Positions 17,050 through 25,754 of a DNA stretch of 64,000 nt are shown piece after piece. The notes beneath the pieces are model-generated. The model searched no databases and was not told the origin of the DNA. It saw only the letters and a program-made list of their open reading frames with translations. Source of the stretch: UBA1227 sp045599345. Its GTDB lineage: Bacteria > Bacillota > Clostridia > Oscillospirales > Acutalibacteraceae. The position numbers and the translations under genes were made by a program. How positions within the stretch are numbered: the first letter of the stretch is position 1; each line of letters begins with the position of its first letter. Where the stretch lies: NCBI GenBank assembly GCA_045599345.1, contig JAZRVV010000012.1, forward strand, positions 62,001-126,000, in the 5' to 3' direction.

Positions 17050-17946
17050 TTGGCATCAGTCGTAGCACTAGGAAATTTCGACGGTCTCCACAAGGGACAT
17101 ATGAGTGTTATTAACGCTGCAATTGATATGGCAAAAGAACTCAAAGCCATCCCATTTGCACTGGTGTTCAAGGAACATCCTCTTACTGTTTTAACAGGTG
17201 AGACACCTTCTTGTATTTTTAATAAGGACACAAGGGCAGCTGCATTTAAAAAGGCTGGAATAACCCTCTGTCTTTTGGATTTCAAAGAGCTCTGTGATAT
17301 GTCGCCAGAGAAGTTCTTTAGCGAGATAATCATAAAGCGTATGGGCGCAGTTGGTGTCTGTTGCGGATTTAACTATTCGTTCGGCAAGGATGGCAAAGGA
17401 ACACCAGAACTTTTAAAACGCTTTTGTGAGACCAATGGAATTGCATTTTCTATGTCTGAGGAACTCGACTATGAGGGAGAGGCAATCTCATCAAGTCGTA
17501 TCCGTGTCTGTATAGAAAACGGCGAGATAGAAAAGGCAAACGCAATGCTTGGTCACCCATACTCTTTTAAACTTCCAGTTGTAGATGGAGCAAAGCGTGG
17601 ACGCCACATTGGCGCACCAACAATAAATCAAGCACTAGAAGAAGGCTTGATTATTCCAAAGTATGGTGTATATATGTCCAAGACCACTGTTGATAATACG
17701 AGTTTCCTTTCGATTACCAACATTGGTATTCGCCCAACAATCCATGATGACGATGTGCCATCAATCGAGACATTCATTTTGGACTTTGATGGTGACCTCT
17801 ATGGCAAATATGTTGAGGTATCCCTGCTTCGCTTTATCAGGCCTGAGAAAAAGTTTGACTCACTCGTACAACTTGAGACTCAGATAAAAGCTGATGAGAA
17901 AAAGGTGAGGGAACTCGCAAATGCTGCGATAAACAGAAAGAGGTAA
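17050..17946 (+). CDS. ribF: Bifunctional riboflavin kinase/FAD synthetase
   Basis: 298 residues. Converts riboflavin to FMN and FMN to FAD. The N-terminal FAD synthetase domain carries ALGNFDGLHKGH and the ISSSRIR block; the C-terminal riboflavin kinase domain shows GRHIGAPTIN, PKYGVYM, NIGIRPT and ETFILDF. The start is TTG 17050, with AGAGGAG 8 nt upstream; a TTG at 17026 in frame lacks a site. Last gene of the operon. No clear terminator separates it from rpsO. Confidence 0.93.
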   Translation: MASVVALGNFDGLHKGHMSVINAAIDMAKELKAIPFALVFKEHPLTVLTGETPSCIFNKDTRAAAFKKAGITLCLLDFKELCDMSPEKFFSEIIIKRMGAVGVCCGFNYSFGKDGKGTPELLKRFCETNGIAFSMSEELDYEGEAISSSRIRVCIENGEIEKANAMLGHPYSFKLPVVDGAKRGRHIGAPTINQALEEGLIIPKYGVYMSKTTVDNTSFLSITNIGIRPTIHDDDVPSIETFILDFDGDLYGKYVEVSLLRFIRPEKKFDSLVQLETQIKADEKKVRELANAAINRKR

Positions 17947-17974
17947 AATATATATTATTTATAAAGAAAACATC

Positions 17975-18001
17975 TTTACTTTTCAAAAAAAGTATGATAA
18001 T
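17975..18001 (+). promoter_or_regulatory. Possible promoter of rpsO
   Basis: TATGATAAT (extended -10 region 17993-18001), with TTTACT at 17975-17980. The spacing is short (15 nt) for the best pair, so this is tentative. Confidence 0.4.
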
Positions 18002-18019
18002 ATAAGCAAGCCTTTTTCT

Positions 18020-18068
18020 TGGAGTACGGCGTATGCAGTGTTACTGATCACCGTTACCGTACGCTAGG
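18020..18068 (+). promoter_or_regulatory. Structured leader of rpsO, probable S15 autoregulatory site
   Basis: gtacgg (18024-18029) can pair with ccgtac (18057-18062); gcgta (18029-18033) can instead pair with tacgc (18060-18064). The inner cagtgttactg forms a small hairpin. S15 leaders in several bacterial groups bind S15 and repress rpsO. The match here is by position and foldability, not by alignment. Confidence 0.5.
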
Positions 18069-18102
18069 ATTTTGGATAAATATTTTAAATGAGGTGAAAA
18101 TA

Positions 18103-18366
18103 ATGACACAGGCTGAAAAGCAGGCTATCATGGCCGAGTATGCTACTCACGAAGGTGACACTGGTTCTCCAGAGGTTCAGATCGCAGTTCTTACTAAGAG
18201 AATTAACGACCTTAACGCACACTTAAAGGAGCATCCACATGACTACCACTCAAACAGAGGTCTTCTCAAGATGGTAGGTCACAGACGTAACCTTCTCGCA
18301 TACCTTCAGAAGAACGATATCGAGCGTTACCGTTCAATCGTTTCAAGACTTGGTCTTAGAAAGTAA
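18103..18366 (+). CDS. rpsO: 30S ribosomal protein S15
   Basis: 87 residues, the usual length. EGDTGSPEVQIAVLT, HPHDYHSNRGLL and GHRRNLLAYL are the S15 signatures that contact the 16S three-way junction. ATG 18103 follows GAGGTGAAAATA. It sits directly before pnp, the most common bacterial arrangement. Confidence 0.97.
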   Translation: MTQAEKQAIMAEYATHEGDTGSPEVQIAVLTKRINDLNAHLKEHPHDYHSNRGLLKMVGHRRNLLAYLQKNDIERYRSIVSRLGLRK

Positions 18367-18374
18367 GACGCTAG

Positions 18375-18412
18375 GGCAGATGGCAGCTTTGTCATCTGCC
18401 TTAAATTGCTTT
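18375..18412 (+). terminator. Hairpin after rpsO, probable terminator
   Basis: The 11-position stem ggcagatggca/tgtcatctgcc (18375-18400) contains one G-U and a 4-nt loop. The T run (TTTTT) comes only after ttaaattgc, so termination may be partial and allow read-through to pnp. Confidence 0.6.
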
Positions 18413-18447
18413 TTAAGGGCAAGAAAACTTTAATCTTTTGTTAAAAA

Positions 18448-18537
18448 TGGGAGGGTACCCAAAAGGGCTTTAGCGGTAAATTAAGGACCTGAAAATTTCA
18501 GATTTTTAATTTATTGCTGAAACCTTGGTACCTCCCA
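18448..18537 (+). promoter_or_regulatory. 90-nt hairpin leader of pnp
   Basis: One long imperfect inverted repeat: outer tgggagg (18448-18454)/cctccca (18531-18537), inner taaattaa/ttaattta, tip ctgaa (18489-18493)/ttcag (18497-18501) with a 3-nt loop. Most differences are G-U pairs. It ends 25 nt before the pnp start. It resembles in placement the RNase III-cleaved, PNPase-autoregulated leader known from enterobacterial pnp; mechanism here is inferred. Confidence 0.65.
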
Positions 18538-18562
18538 AATAAATATTAGTGAGGTAAAATCA

Positions 18563-20749
18563 ATGTTTGAAAACTACAAGGTTTATGAAACAACACTTGC
18601 AGGCCGCCCACTTCGCCTTGAGACAGGCAAGATGGCTGGTCTTGCTAATGCAGCTGTATTTGCAAACTATGGTGAGACATCTGTACTTTGCACAGTTACA
18701 GCATCTGCAAAGCCAAGAGAGGGCGTAGATTTCTTCCCTCTTTCAGTTGACTACGAAGAGAAGATGTATTCAGTAGGTCGTTTCCCTGGTTCATTCCAGA
18801 GACGTGAAGGTAAGGCTGCTGACAAAGCAATCCTTGCTTCTCGTTGCATCGACCGTCCAATCCGTCCTCTTTTCCCAAAGGACATGAGAAACGACTGCTC
18901 AGTAGTTGCAACAGTTATGTCTGTTGACCCTGACTGCTCACCAGAAATCACTGCTGCTATCGGTGTTTCAACTGCTATCGCTATCTCTGACATCCCATGG
19001 GACGGTCCTATTTCATCTGTTGATGTTGGTCTTGTTGATGGCGAAATCGTTATCAACCCAACACTTGAGCAGAGAGCAAAGACTGACCTTAAACTTACAG
19101 TATCTTCTACTGCTGACCTCGTTGCTATGATCGAGGCAGGCGCTAATGAAATTCCAGAGGACCAGATGTTTGATTGCATCATGGCTGGTCATGAGGTAAA
19201 CAAGGAAGTTGTTAAATTCATCAACGGTATCGTTGCTGAAATTGGCAAGCCAAAGTTTGAGTTTGAATCTAACGATCCAGACCCAGAAATCCTTGCTCAG
19301 ATTGAAGAATTCTGCGTTAAAGATGTAGAAGCAGCACTTGACACAGACGACAAGAACGTACGTGACGAGAGACTCCTTCCAATCTATGATGCAGTTCATG
19401 AAAAGTATGACGAGCTCTTCCCAGAAGAGGAAGGCAAGATTGACGAGATTATGTATCTCATCCAGAAGCACGTTGTAAGACGTTGGCTCAAGGAAGAGAA
19501 GAAGCGTGTTGACGGTCGTGGCATCGACGAGATTCGTCCACTTAATGCTCAGGTTGACCTTCTTCCACGTGTTCACGGCAGTGGTATGTTCACACGTGGT
19601 CAGACACAGGTTCTCTCAATCGCTACTCTCGCTCCAATGTCAGACGCTCAGAAGCTTGATGGCCTTGATGAGGAGACAGAGAAGAGATACATCCACCACT
19701 ATAACTTCCCATCATACTCAGTAGGTGAGACAAAGCCATCACGTGGCCCAGGCCGTCGTGAAATAGGCCATGGTGCTCTCGCTGAGCGTGCATTGGTTCC
19801 AGTAATTCCTTCAGTTGAGGAATTCCCATATGCTATCCGTGTAGTATCAGAAGTACTCTCATCAAACGGTTCGACTTCACAGGGCTCTATCTGTGGTTCA
19901 ACACTTGCACTTATGGCTGCTGGTGTTCCAATCAAGGCTCCTGTTGCTGGTATCTCTTGTGGTCTTATCACAGGTGACGAGGGCGTTTATGGTGACTTTA
20001 TGACAATGGTTGATATCCAGGGTCTTGAGGACTTCTATGGTGATATGGACTTTAAGGTAGCAGGTACTCACAAGGGTATCACAGCTATCCAGATGGACCT
20101 CAAGGTTCATGGCCTCACACCAGAAATTATCAAGGAAGCATTTGAAAAGACACGCAAGGCTCGTCTTTACATCCTTGATGATATTATGCTCAAGTGTATC
20201 CCTGAGGTACGCCCACAGCTTTCAAAATATGCTCCAAAGATGCTCACAACAACAATCAACCCAGAGAAGATTGGTGACGTTATTGGTAAGCAGGGTAAGG
20301 TTATCCAGAAGATCTGTGCTGAGTGCAACTGTAAGGTTGACGTTAACGATGAGGGCCAGGTATTCGTATCTGCTCTTGATTATGACGATGCACAGCGTGC
20401 AATCTTTATGGTAGAGACAATTGCAAACGACCCAGAGGTTGGTGCAATTTATAAGGGTGTTGTAACAAGACTTATGAGCTTTGGTGCATTCGTTGAAATT
20501 GCTCCTGGTAAGGAAGGTCTTGTACACATCAGCCGTCTCGATGTTAAGCGCACAGAAAAGGTAGAGGATGTTGTAACTGTTGGCGATGAGATTATCGTTA
20601 AGGTTCTTGAAATCGACGACCAGGGCAGAATCAACCTCTCACGTCGTGACGCATTAATCGAGGTTGAGGGTGCAGTTCCAGAGAATGACATCTCTGATGA
20701 GGCACCAGCAAAGAAGAACAATAATTTCCGTCGTGGAAACAGAAGATAA
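18563..20749 (+). CDS. pnp: Polyribonucleotide nucleotidyltransferase (PNPase)
   Basis: 728 residues. Phosphorolytic 3'-to-5' exoribonuclease. It has two RNase PH-like domains (the first with GRFPGSFQRREGK, the second with RVHGSGMFTRGQTQ and the catalytic-site SNGSTSQGSICG), a helical linker, a KH domain (IGDVIGKQGKVIQKI) and an S1 domain (YKGVVTRLMSFGAFVEI and GLVHISRLD). The basic Asn-rich tail is short. GAGG lies 8 nt before the ATG. A long hairpin occupies the leader. Confidence 0.97.
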   Translation: MFENYKVYETTLAGRPLRLETGKMAGLANAAVFANYGETSVLCTVTASAKPREGVDFFPLSVDYEEKMYSVGRFPGSFQRREGKAADKAILASRCIDRPIRPLFPKDMRNDCSVVATVMSVDPDCSPEITAAIGVSTAIAISDIPWDGPISSVDVGLVDGEIVINPTLEQRAKTDLKLTVSSTADLVAMIEAGANEIPEDQMFDCIMAGHEVNKEVVKFINGIVAEIGKPKFEFESNDPDPEILAQIEEFCVKDVEAALDTDDKNVRDERLLPIYDAVHEKYDELFPEEEGKIDEIMYLIQKHVVRRWLKEEKKRVDGRGIDEIRPLNAQVDLLPRVHGSGMFTRGQTQVLSIATLAPMSDAQKLDGLDEETEKRYIHHYNFPSYSVGETKPSRGPGRREIGHGALAERALVPVIPSVEEFPYAIRVVSEVLSSNGSTSQGSICGSTLALMAAGVPIKAPVAGISCGLITGDEGVYGDFMTMVDIQGLEDFYGDMDFKVAGTHKGITAIQMDLKVHGLTPEIIKEAFEKTRKARLYILDDIMLKCIPEVRPQLSKYAPKMLTTTINPEKIGDVIGKQGKVIQKICAECNCKVDVNDEGQVFVSALDYDDAQRAIFMVETIANDPEVGAIYKGVVTRLMSFGAFVEIAPGKEGLVHISRLDVKRTEKVEDVVTVGDEIIVKVLEIDDQGRINLSRRDALIEVEGAVPENDISDEAPAKKNNNFRRGNRR

Positions 20750-20774
20750 GTAATGTCTTTTAGGAGGTCATTTT

Positions 20775-21455
20775 ATGAGTGCTCCAAAACAAAATAAGAA
20801 ATGGGCAAAGCCACTTGGTTTCCTTGTTATACTTCTTGCTATCGTAGGAATCGTATTTATCATTCTTACAATAGTTCGTGGCATTACTGACAAGGCGCAT
20901 GACAAGAAGGATAAAGAAATGCTCAAGTATCAGACAATGCTTGCTCCTGTTGTAATGAATGACATCGATGATTTCGATGACATTACAAAGGCAAACATGT
21001 CTCAGCTCATTGAAGCCTCCGTATGGAGCATCATCAAAAACGACGTTGCAACTGATGAGTATCAGACAGAGGATGGTATGATTCTCTTCCCAGTTGATGA
21101 AATTGAGGCAGAGTACACAAAACTCTTTGGCTCAGAGCGTGAAATAGAGCATCAGACAGTTGCATCAATCGGTTTTGAGTTCCAATATGATGGTGAGCGT
21201 GGGGTTTACAAAGCACCTATTACTGGTGTTGACCCAACATACACACCAAAGGTGCTCGATATGTCAGAGAAGAGCAATACAATCATCTTAACTGTTGCAT
21301 ATCTTTCTGGTACTGGCTGGACACAGGCAGACAATGGCGATATGGTTGCCCCTACTCCAAGCAAGTATGTAAGAGTTACTCTCCGTCAAAAGGATAAGGC
21401 TTATTACATCAGTGCTATACAGCCAACTAGTGCCCCAGAAACAATGAGTAAATAA
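20775..21455 (+). CDS. Membrane-anchored protein of unknown function
   Basis: 226 residues. A basic N-terminus (NKKWAKP) is followed by one membrane helix (about residues 16-38) and a soluble, probably extracellular part of mixed alpha/beta composition with acidic stretches (DIDDFDDI). No enzyme motif was recognised. TAGGAGGTC precedes the ATG, 25 nt after pnp, so it probably shares the pnp transcript. A strong terminator follows. Confidence 0.7.
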   Translation: MSAPKQNKKWAKPLGFLVILLAIVGIVFIILTIVRGITDKAHDKKDKEMLKYQTMLAPVVMNDIDDFDDITKANMSQLIEASVWSIIKNDVATDEYQTEDGMILFPVDEIEAEYTKLFGSEREIEHQTVASIGFEFQYDGERGVYKAPITGVDPTYTPKVLDMSEKSNTIILTVAYLSGTGWTQADNGDMVAPTPSKYVRVTLRQKDKAYYISAIQPTSAPETMSK

Positions 21456-21463
21456 AAAACGAG

Positions 21464-21497
21464 GCATCTTGAATATCCTTCAAGATGCCGTTTTATT
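21464..21497 (+). terminator. Terminator after the pnp transcript
   Basis: Perfect 10-bp stem ggcatcttga (21464-21473)/tcaagatgcc (21481-21490), extended by an AAAACG/GTTTT flank. Confidence 0.85.
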
Positions 21498-21510
21498 ATA
21501 GGTGTAAATT

Positions 21511-23358
21511 ATGGACGCAAAGCTTGAAAAAATCCTAACGCTTGTGCAAAAGCCAGGACGCTACACAGGCGGTGAACTGAATAGTGTTGTCAAGGATGTG
21601 GAGGGCATTGATCTTCGCTTCGCATTCTGCTTTCCTGACACTTATGAGATAGGTATGTCACACCTTGGTCTTAAAATACTCTATTCGCTTATCAACGATA
21701 GGGAAGACTCTTGGTGCGAGCGCTTCTTTGCGCCAGATAGCGATATGGAGGAGCAATTAAAACTCCATAATATCCCACTGTTTTCAATAGAGTCCAAGAC
21801 ACCACTTTATGACTTTGACGTTATTGGTTTTACACTTCAGTATGAACTTTCTTTTTCTACTATTTTAAATATGCTCGACCTTGGTGGCGTGCCGGTGCTC
21901 GCACGGGACAGGCATGACCTTAAAAACCTCGTTATCGCAGGTGGCCCTTGCGCATCAAATGCCGAGCCGCTTTGCGACTTTATTGACGTTTTCCAGCTTG
22001 GCGATGGCGAAGAACTCATGAATGAGTTTTTGAGCCTCTATCGCGATGCCAAGGAAAAGGGTATGAGCAAAGCGGAATTTCTCAAAGAGGCTGCTCACAT
22101 AGATGGCATCTATGTTCCAAGCCTCTATGACGTAACATACAAAGAGGACGGCACAATTAAGGCCGTTACTCCAAGGGATGGTGCCCCAGCGGTCGTTCAC
22201 AAGCGCGTTGTGAAGGACCTTGACGCTGCACCATTCCCAGATAAATTCATTGTGCCGTTCATTGAAATCGTGCACGATAGGGTGAGTGCAGAAATTTTTA
22301 GAGGATGCATCCGCGGATGCCGTTTCTGCCAAGCTGGATTTATCTATCGACCAATTAGAGAAAAATCAGCGTACACAATTAATGAACAAGCTAAAGGTTT
22401 AATTAAGAATACTGGGTATGATGAAATTAGTTTAGTTTCACTATCTACCAGTGACTATACAGAAATCCAACCACTTCTTAACGAGATGATAGATTGGACA
22501 AGGGAGAGAAATGTCAACATCAGTCTCCCAAGCCTTAGAGTTGACAACTTCTCAGATGAGCTTGTTGAGAAGATGAAACTCATCAGAAAGAGTGGACTCA
22601 CATTTGCTCCTGAGGCTGGTTCACAGCGCCTTCGTGATGCAATCAACAAGAACATCACAGAAGAGGAGATAATGAACACAGTTCGCCTTGCATTCCAAGG
22701 CGGTTGGACAACGGTTAAACTCTATTTTATGCTAGGCCTTCCAACCGAGACAATGGAGGACGTAGAGGAGATTATCAACCTCTCACGTCGCATTGTAACA
22801 GAGTACTATCACACTGAGGACAGGCCAAAGGGCAAAGCCCTCAGTATCAATATCAGCGCTTCTTCTTTCGTTCCAAAGCCTCACACACCTTTCCAGTGGG
22901 AGCCACAGGATACTAGGGAAGAACTCACAAAGAAGCGCGACTACCTCTATGATGAGACACGTGTTCCAAAGTCACACATCCATCTCTCTGCTCACAAGAT
23001 AAACACAATTTTCCTTGAGGCAGTATTTGCAAGAGGCGACAGACGCCTTGGCGCCGTGCTTTATGAGGCATGGAAAAATGGCTGTAATTTGGACTCGTGG
23101 GACGAGCACTTCAAGTTTGACACTTGGATGGAAGCGTTTGAAACCTGCGGTATTGACCCAGAGTGGTATGCAAACCGCAGACGTGAATACGATGAAATTT
23201 TACCTTGGGATCATCTTGACTATGGCATTACCAAGGAGTTTCTCATCAGAGAAAATGAGAAATCTAAAAACAGCGAGACTACGTCTCACTGTAGGATTAA
23301 GTGCGCAGCTTGTGGCGCATCAGCCTTAAATGGAGGTGAATGCGGTGCAAAGTGCTAG
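21511..23358 (+). CDS. B12-binding-like/radical SAM protein, TIGR03960-type
   Basis: 615 residues. The N-terminal part (about 1-200) has a cobalamin-binding-like fold pattern (FPDTYEIGMSHLGLKILY, VIAGGPCASNAEPLCDF). The radical SAM core begins with CIRGCRFCQ (Cys266, 270, 273) and continues with SLSTSDYTEI and APEAGSQRLRD. The C-terminus is Cys-rich (IKCAACGAS, GGECGAKC). It is paired with the next gene, DUF2344, an arrangement I recall as near-universal in Clostridia; the reaction is unknown. A stretch near 22350-22460 has unusual codon use. Confidence 0.88.
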   Translation: MDAKLEKILTLVQKPGRYTGGELNSVVKDVEGIDLRFAFCFPDTYEIGMSHLGLKILYSLINDREDSWCERFFAPDSDMEEQLKLHNIPLFSIESKTPLYDFDVIGFTLQYELSFSTILNMLDLGGVPVLARDRHDLKNLVIAGGPCASNAEPLCDFIDVFQLGDGEELMNEFLSLYRDAKEKGMSKAEFLKEAAHIDGIYVPSLYDVTYKEDGTIKAVTPRDGAPAVVHKRVVKDLDAAPFPDKFIVPFIEIVHDRVSAEIFRGCIRGCRFCQAGFIYRPIREKSAYTINEQAKGLIKNTGYDEISLVSLSTSDYTEIQPLLNEMIDWTRERNVNISLPSLRVDNFSDELVEKMKLIRKSGLTFAPEAGSQRLRDAINKNITEEEIMNTVRLAFQGGWTTVKLYFMLGLPTETMEDVEEIINLSRRIVTEYYHTEDRPKGKALSINISASSFVPKPHTPFQWEPQDTREELTKKRDYLYDETRVPKSHIHLSAHKINTIFLEAVFARGDRRLGAVLYEAWKNGCNLDSWDEHFKFDTWMEAFETCGIDPEWYANRRREYDEILPWDHLDYGITKEFLIRENEKSKNSETTSHCRIKCAACGASALNGGECGAKC

Positions 23359-24022
23359 AATATTCTTTGAAAAGAGCGGAGATGCCAAGTTCATCTCTCA
23401 CCTCGATTTAATGCGATGCTTTTCACGCGCATTAATCCGTGCTGATATACCTCTTTGGTATACAGAAGGCTTTAATCCAAGACCATATATGAATTTTGCT
23501 ATGCCACTTTCTCTTGGCATGGAGGGTCTTGCCGAAATCTTGGATATCAGAGTAAACGATGATAATCTGAAACTTTCTGATATCAAGGATAGGCTTTCAA
23601 AGACAATGCCACCTGACATCAAAATTATTGATGTCAAGGTGCCAATAAAGAAAGCTCAGCTTGTGGCGTTCTCAAGATATAAAATTGAGATTTGCCAGGA
23701 TAAAGTACCTAGCGATAAGCTTTGCGAGCTTATCAAGACCACTTTGGACGATGAAAATCTCACCATTTCCAAGGTCGGAAAACAGGGAAAACGCAAGGTT
23801 GTAAAGGAAATTGCCTTGACAGGACACATAAAAGACGTCAAAATTTGGTCTGACAACGGCGATATTGTGACGGTTTTGGTTACTCTTCCTTCCAATCCAA
23901 CATTTGGAATTAACCCAAATATCCTTATAACTAGGGTGCTTGAGCTCATTCAAATAGACCCAATCTATGTTCATATCACAAGGAAATACATGCTCGACGA
24001 AAATCTTGATAAGTTTGAGTAA
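23345..24022 (+). CDS. DUF2344 / TIGR03936 family protein
   Basis: 225 residues. FEKSGDAKFISHLDLMR, GFNPRPYMNFAMPLSLGM and ILDIRV are the family hallmarks. Function is unknown, but it is fused or linked to the TIGR03960 radical SAM protein across Firmicutes, so it is probably its partner. The start is set at GTG 23345, 8 nt after GGAGG (23332-23336); ATG 23330 overlaps that site. It overlaps the upstream gene by 14 nt. Confidence 0.88.
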   Translation: MQSARIFFEKSGDAKFISHLDLMRCFSRALIRADIPLWYTEGFNPRPYMNFAMPLSLGMEGLAEILDIRVNDDNLKLSDIKDRLSKTMPPDIKIIDVKVPIKKAQLVAFSRYKIEICQDKVPSDKLCELIKTTLDDENLTISKVGKQGKRKVVKEIALTGHIKDVKIWSDNGDIVTVLVTLPSNPTFGINPNILITRVLELIQIDPIYVHITRKYMLDENLDKFE

Positions 24023-24034
24023 ATTATTTATAAT
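24006..24034 (+). promoter_or_regulatory. Promoter inside the end of the DUF2344 gene
   Basis: TTGATA (24006-24011), a 17-nt spacer and TATAAT (24029-24034), driving the next gene and trmB. Confidence 0.65.
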
Positions 24035-24067
24035 CATTAAGTAACTTTATTTAGTTGGTGAAGTATT

Positions 24068-25078
24068 ATGTCTAAGAAAAAGGATAAGTACACTCCTGAT
24101 GTATTAGCAGTTGGAGTTGTAGCACTTGCAGGAAGCGCTGTTTTTCAGAGAGCTTTACTCCAACCAAAAACTGAAATTAAAATAACTGACAATGTCAAAA
24201 TTCCTGTAATGGGTATCTTGCCATTTTCACAGCAATATCTTGCCAGTGTTTCAAGGATAGCCCTCAATGAGGTCCTTCCTATCACAATGAATGTTGCTGT
24301 TAACGCTCTTGAGAAACTTCACGTACGCGAGGAGTTTAAAAAGGGTGTGCTTTGGTTTGTCTATGACTTTATGGGCAAGTATTCATTCAATACAGTTGTT
24401 TCAACAAGCCTTAGACATTTCAATATTGTTGACAAAGAGAAGTACAAGGATGTGCTTCGTGAACTTATTCAAAAGATAATTACTGAAAAGACAGATCGTG
24501 ATGCACTTATCAAGACAGCAACAGGCGAAATCGTTCGCATTATGCGCCTCATTACAGAGGGCACTATCGCTTCTATGATTTTCAATGACCGTTTTGCAGA
24601 GGCTGCATCAACTACTATTGCAGCAGCAATTGACAGATTCCTTGATAATGAAGCTGCTGGTCGCCTCACTGATTACCTCCTTAAGTTTATTGGTCAACTT
24701 GAGGACATTACTTTACCAAACCTTATGAACAATGTCTTTGGCATTGGCAGAGAAGAACTTTCAAATTTCATTGACACTGCTTATGATGCAATTTTAGGTG
24801 AGCGTACAGTTGCTATGGTACGTGAAATGCATGCGGGTGATATTGCTTATGAGCTCATCACAAGCATCGACTATGATGATGTATATAACTACATGACAAA
24901 TTCAATGAACAGTGACCTTTTGAAACTTAATGTTTCTGGTGCTATGACAGCAATGAGTTTCTATGCAGGAGCCAAGAGGCTTGCCAAGAAGCACTATGAG
25001 AAAAAAGACAAGAGAGACGCATTCAGGCAAAAGGTTAAGAAAAAACGTAAGGATAAGGCAGAGGAAACAGAAGAATGA
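24068..25078 (+). CDS. Hypothetical protein, membrane-associated, helical
   Basis: 336 residues. One likely membrane helix near the N-terminus (about residues 10-28, DVLAVGVVALAGSAV), then a largely alpha-helical body with many repeated Ile/Leu/Ala heptad-like patterns. A strongly basic Lys/Arg tail (KKKRKDKAEE) closes it. Length and pattern remind me loosely of DUF445-like proteins, but no signature is clear and I assign no function. The stop overlaps the trmB start by 4 nt (ATGA). Confidence 0.65.
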   Translation: MSKKKDKYTPDVLAVGVVALAGSAVFQRALLQPKTEIKITDNVKIPVMGILPFSQQYLASVSRIALNEVLPITMNVAVNALEKLHVREEFKKGVLWFVYDFMGKYSFNTVVSTSLRHFNIVDKEKYKDVLRELIQKIITEKTDRDALIKTATGEIVRIMRLITEGTIASMIFNDRFAEAASTTIAAAIDRFLDNEAAGRLTDYLLKFIGQLEDITLPNLMNNVFGIGREELSNFIDTAYDAILGERTVAMVREMHAGDIAYELITSIDYDDVYNYMTNSMNSDLLKLNVSGAMTAMSFYAGAKRLAKKHYEKKDKRDAFRQKVKKKRKDKAEETEE

Positions 25079-25752
25079 GAATGAGGCGTAAGAAGAACCT
25101 CGATGGACGCATTGACGCTTGCGAGGGATATCTTTTAACTCTTGTTTCAGAGGATAAAAACTTTGAGACAGCAGTGGAGAACAAGGACTATTTGGACTTC
25201 ACTGAACTTTTTGGTAACGACAACCCAGTTTACCTTGAAATAGGATGTGGCAAGGGCCAGTTTGCTTGCGAGATTGCAAAGCAGAATCCAGACTTTAACT
25301 ACCTTGCTGTTGAAAAGGTAGGCAACGTAATAGTTGCAGCAGCAGAGCATGCACAGCGTGAGGAGATCCCAAACGTTAGATTCATAAAGTGTGCTGCCGA
25401 GTACCTTCCTTGTTTTATAGAGGATCACTCAATTGAGGGTATCTATCTCAATTTTTCCTGTCCTTTCCCAAAGAAGGCATACACTACTCATCGCCTCACA
25501 AATGAGCGCTTTTTAAAGATATACAAACAAATCTTGAAGCCAGGCGCAGAGATTCATCAGAAAACAGACAATATGCACTTTTTTGAGTATTCAATAGAGG
25601 AATTCACAAAGTGCGGTTTTGCATTAAAAAATATTTCCCTCGATTTACACAACAGTGATTTCGAAGGAAACATTGTAACAGAGTATGAAAGTAAGTTCGT
25701 AGCTGAAGGCCTCCCAATCTATAGGCTTGAGGCATATTTAAAGGAGGAGTAA
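25075..25752 (+). CDS. trmB: tRNA (guanine-46-N7)-methyltransferase
   Basis: 225 residues. Uses SAM to make m7G46 in tRNA variable loops. SAM-binding motif YLEIGCGKGQF, then NYLAVEKVGNVIVAA, and the TrmB-specific blocks NFSCPFPKKAYTTHRLTNERFL (read as NFSCPFPKK and HRLTNERFL) and HQKTDNMHFFEYS. The family usually reads NFSDPWPKK, so an Asp-to-Cys and Trp-to-Phe change is seen here. ATG 25075 couples it to the preceding gene; ATG 25081 is an alternative. Confidence 0.9.
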   Translation: MRMRRKKNLDGRIDACEGYLLTLVSEDKNFETAVENKDYLDFTELFGNDNPVYLEIGCGKGQFACEIAKQNPDFNYLAVEKVGNVIVAAAEHAQREEIPNVRFIKCAAEYLPCFIEDHSIEGIYLNFSCPFPKKAYTTHRLTNERFLKIYKQILKPGAEIHQKTDNMHFFEYSIEEFTKCGFALKNISLDLHNSDFEGNIVTEYESKFVAEGLPIYRLEAYLKEE

Positions 25753-25754
25753 AA

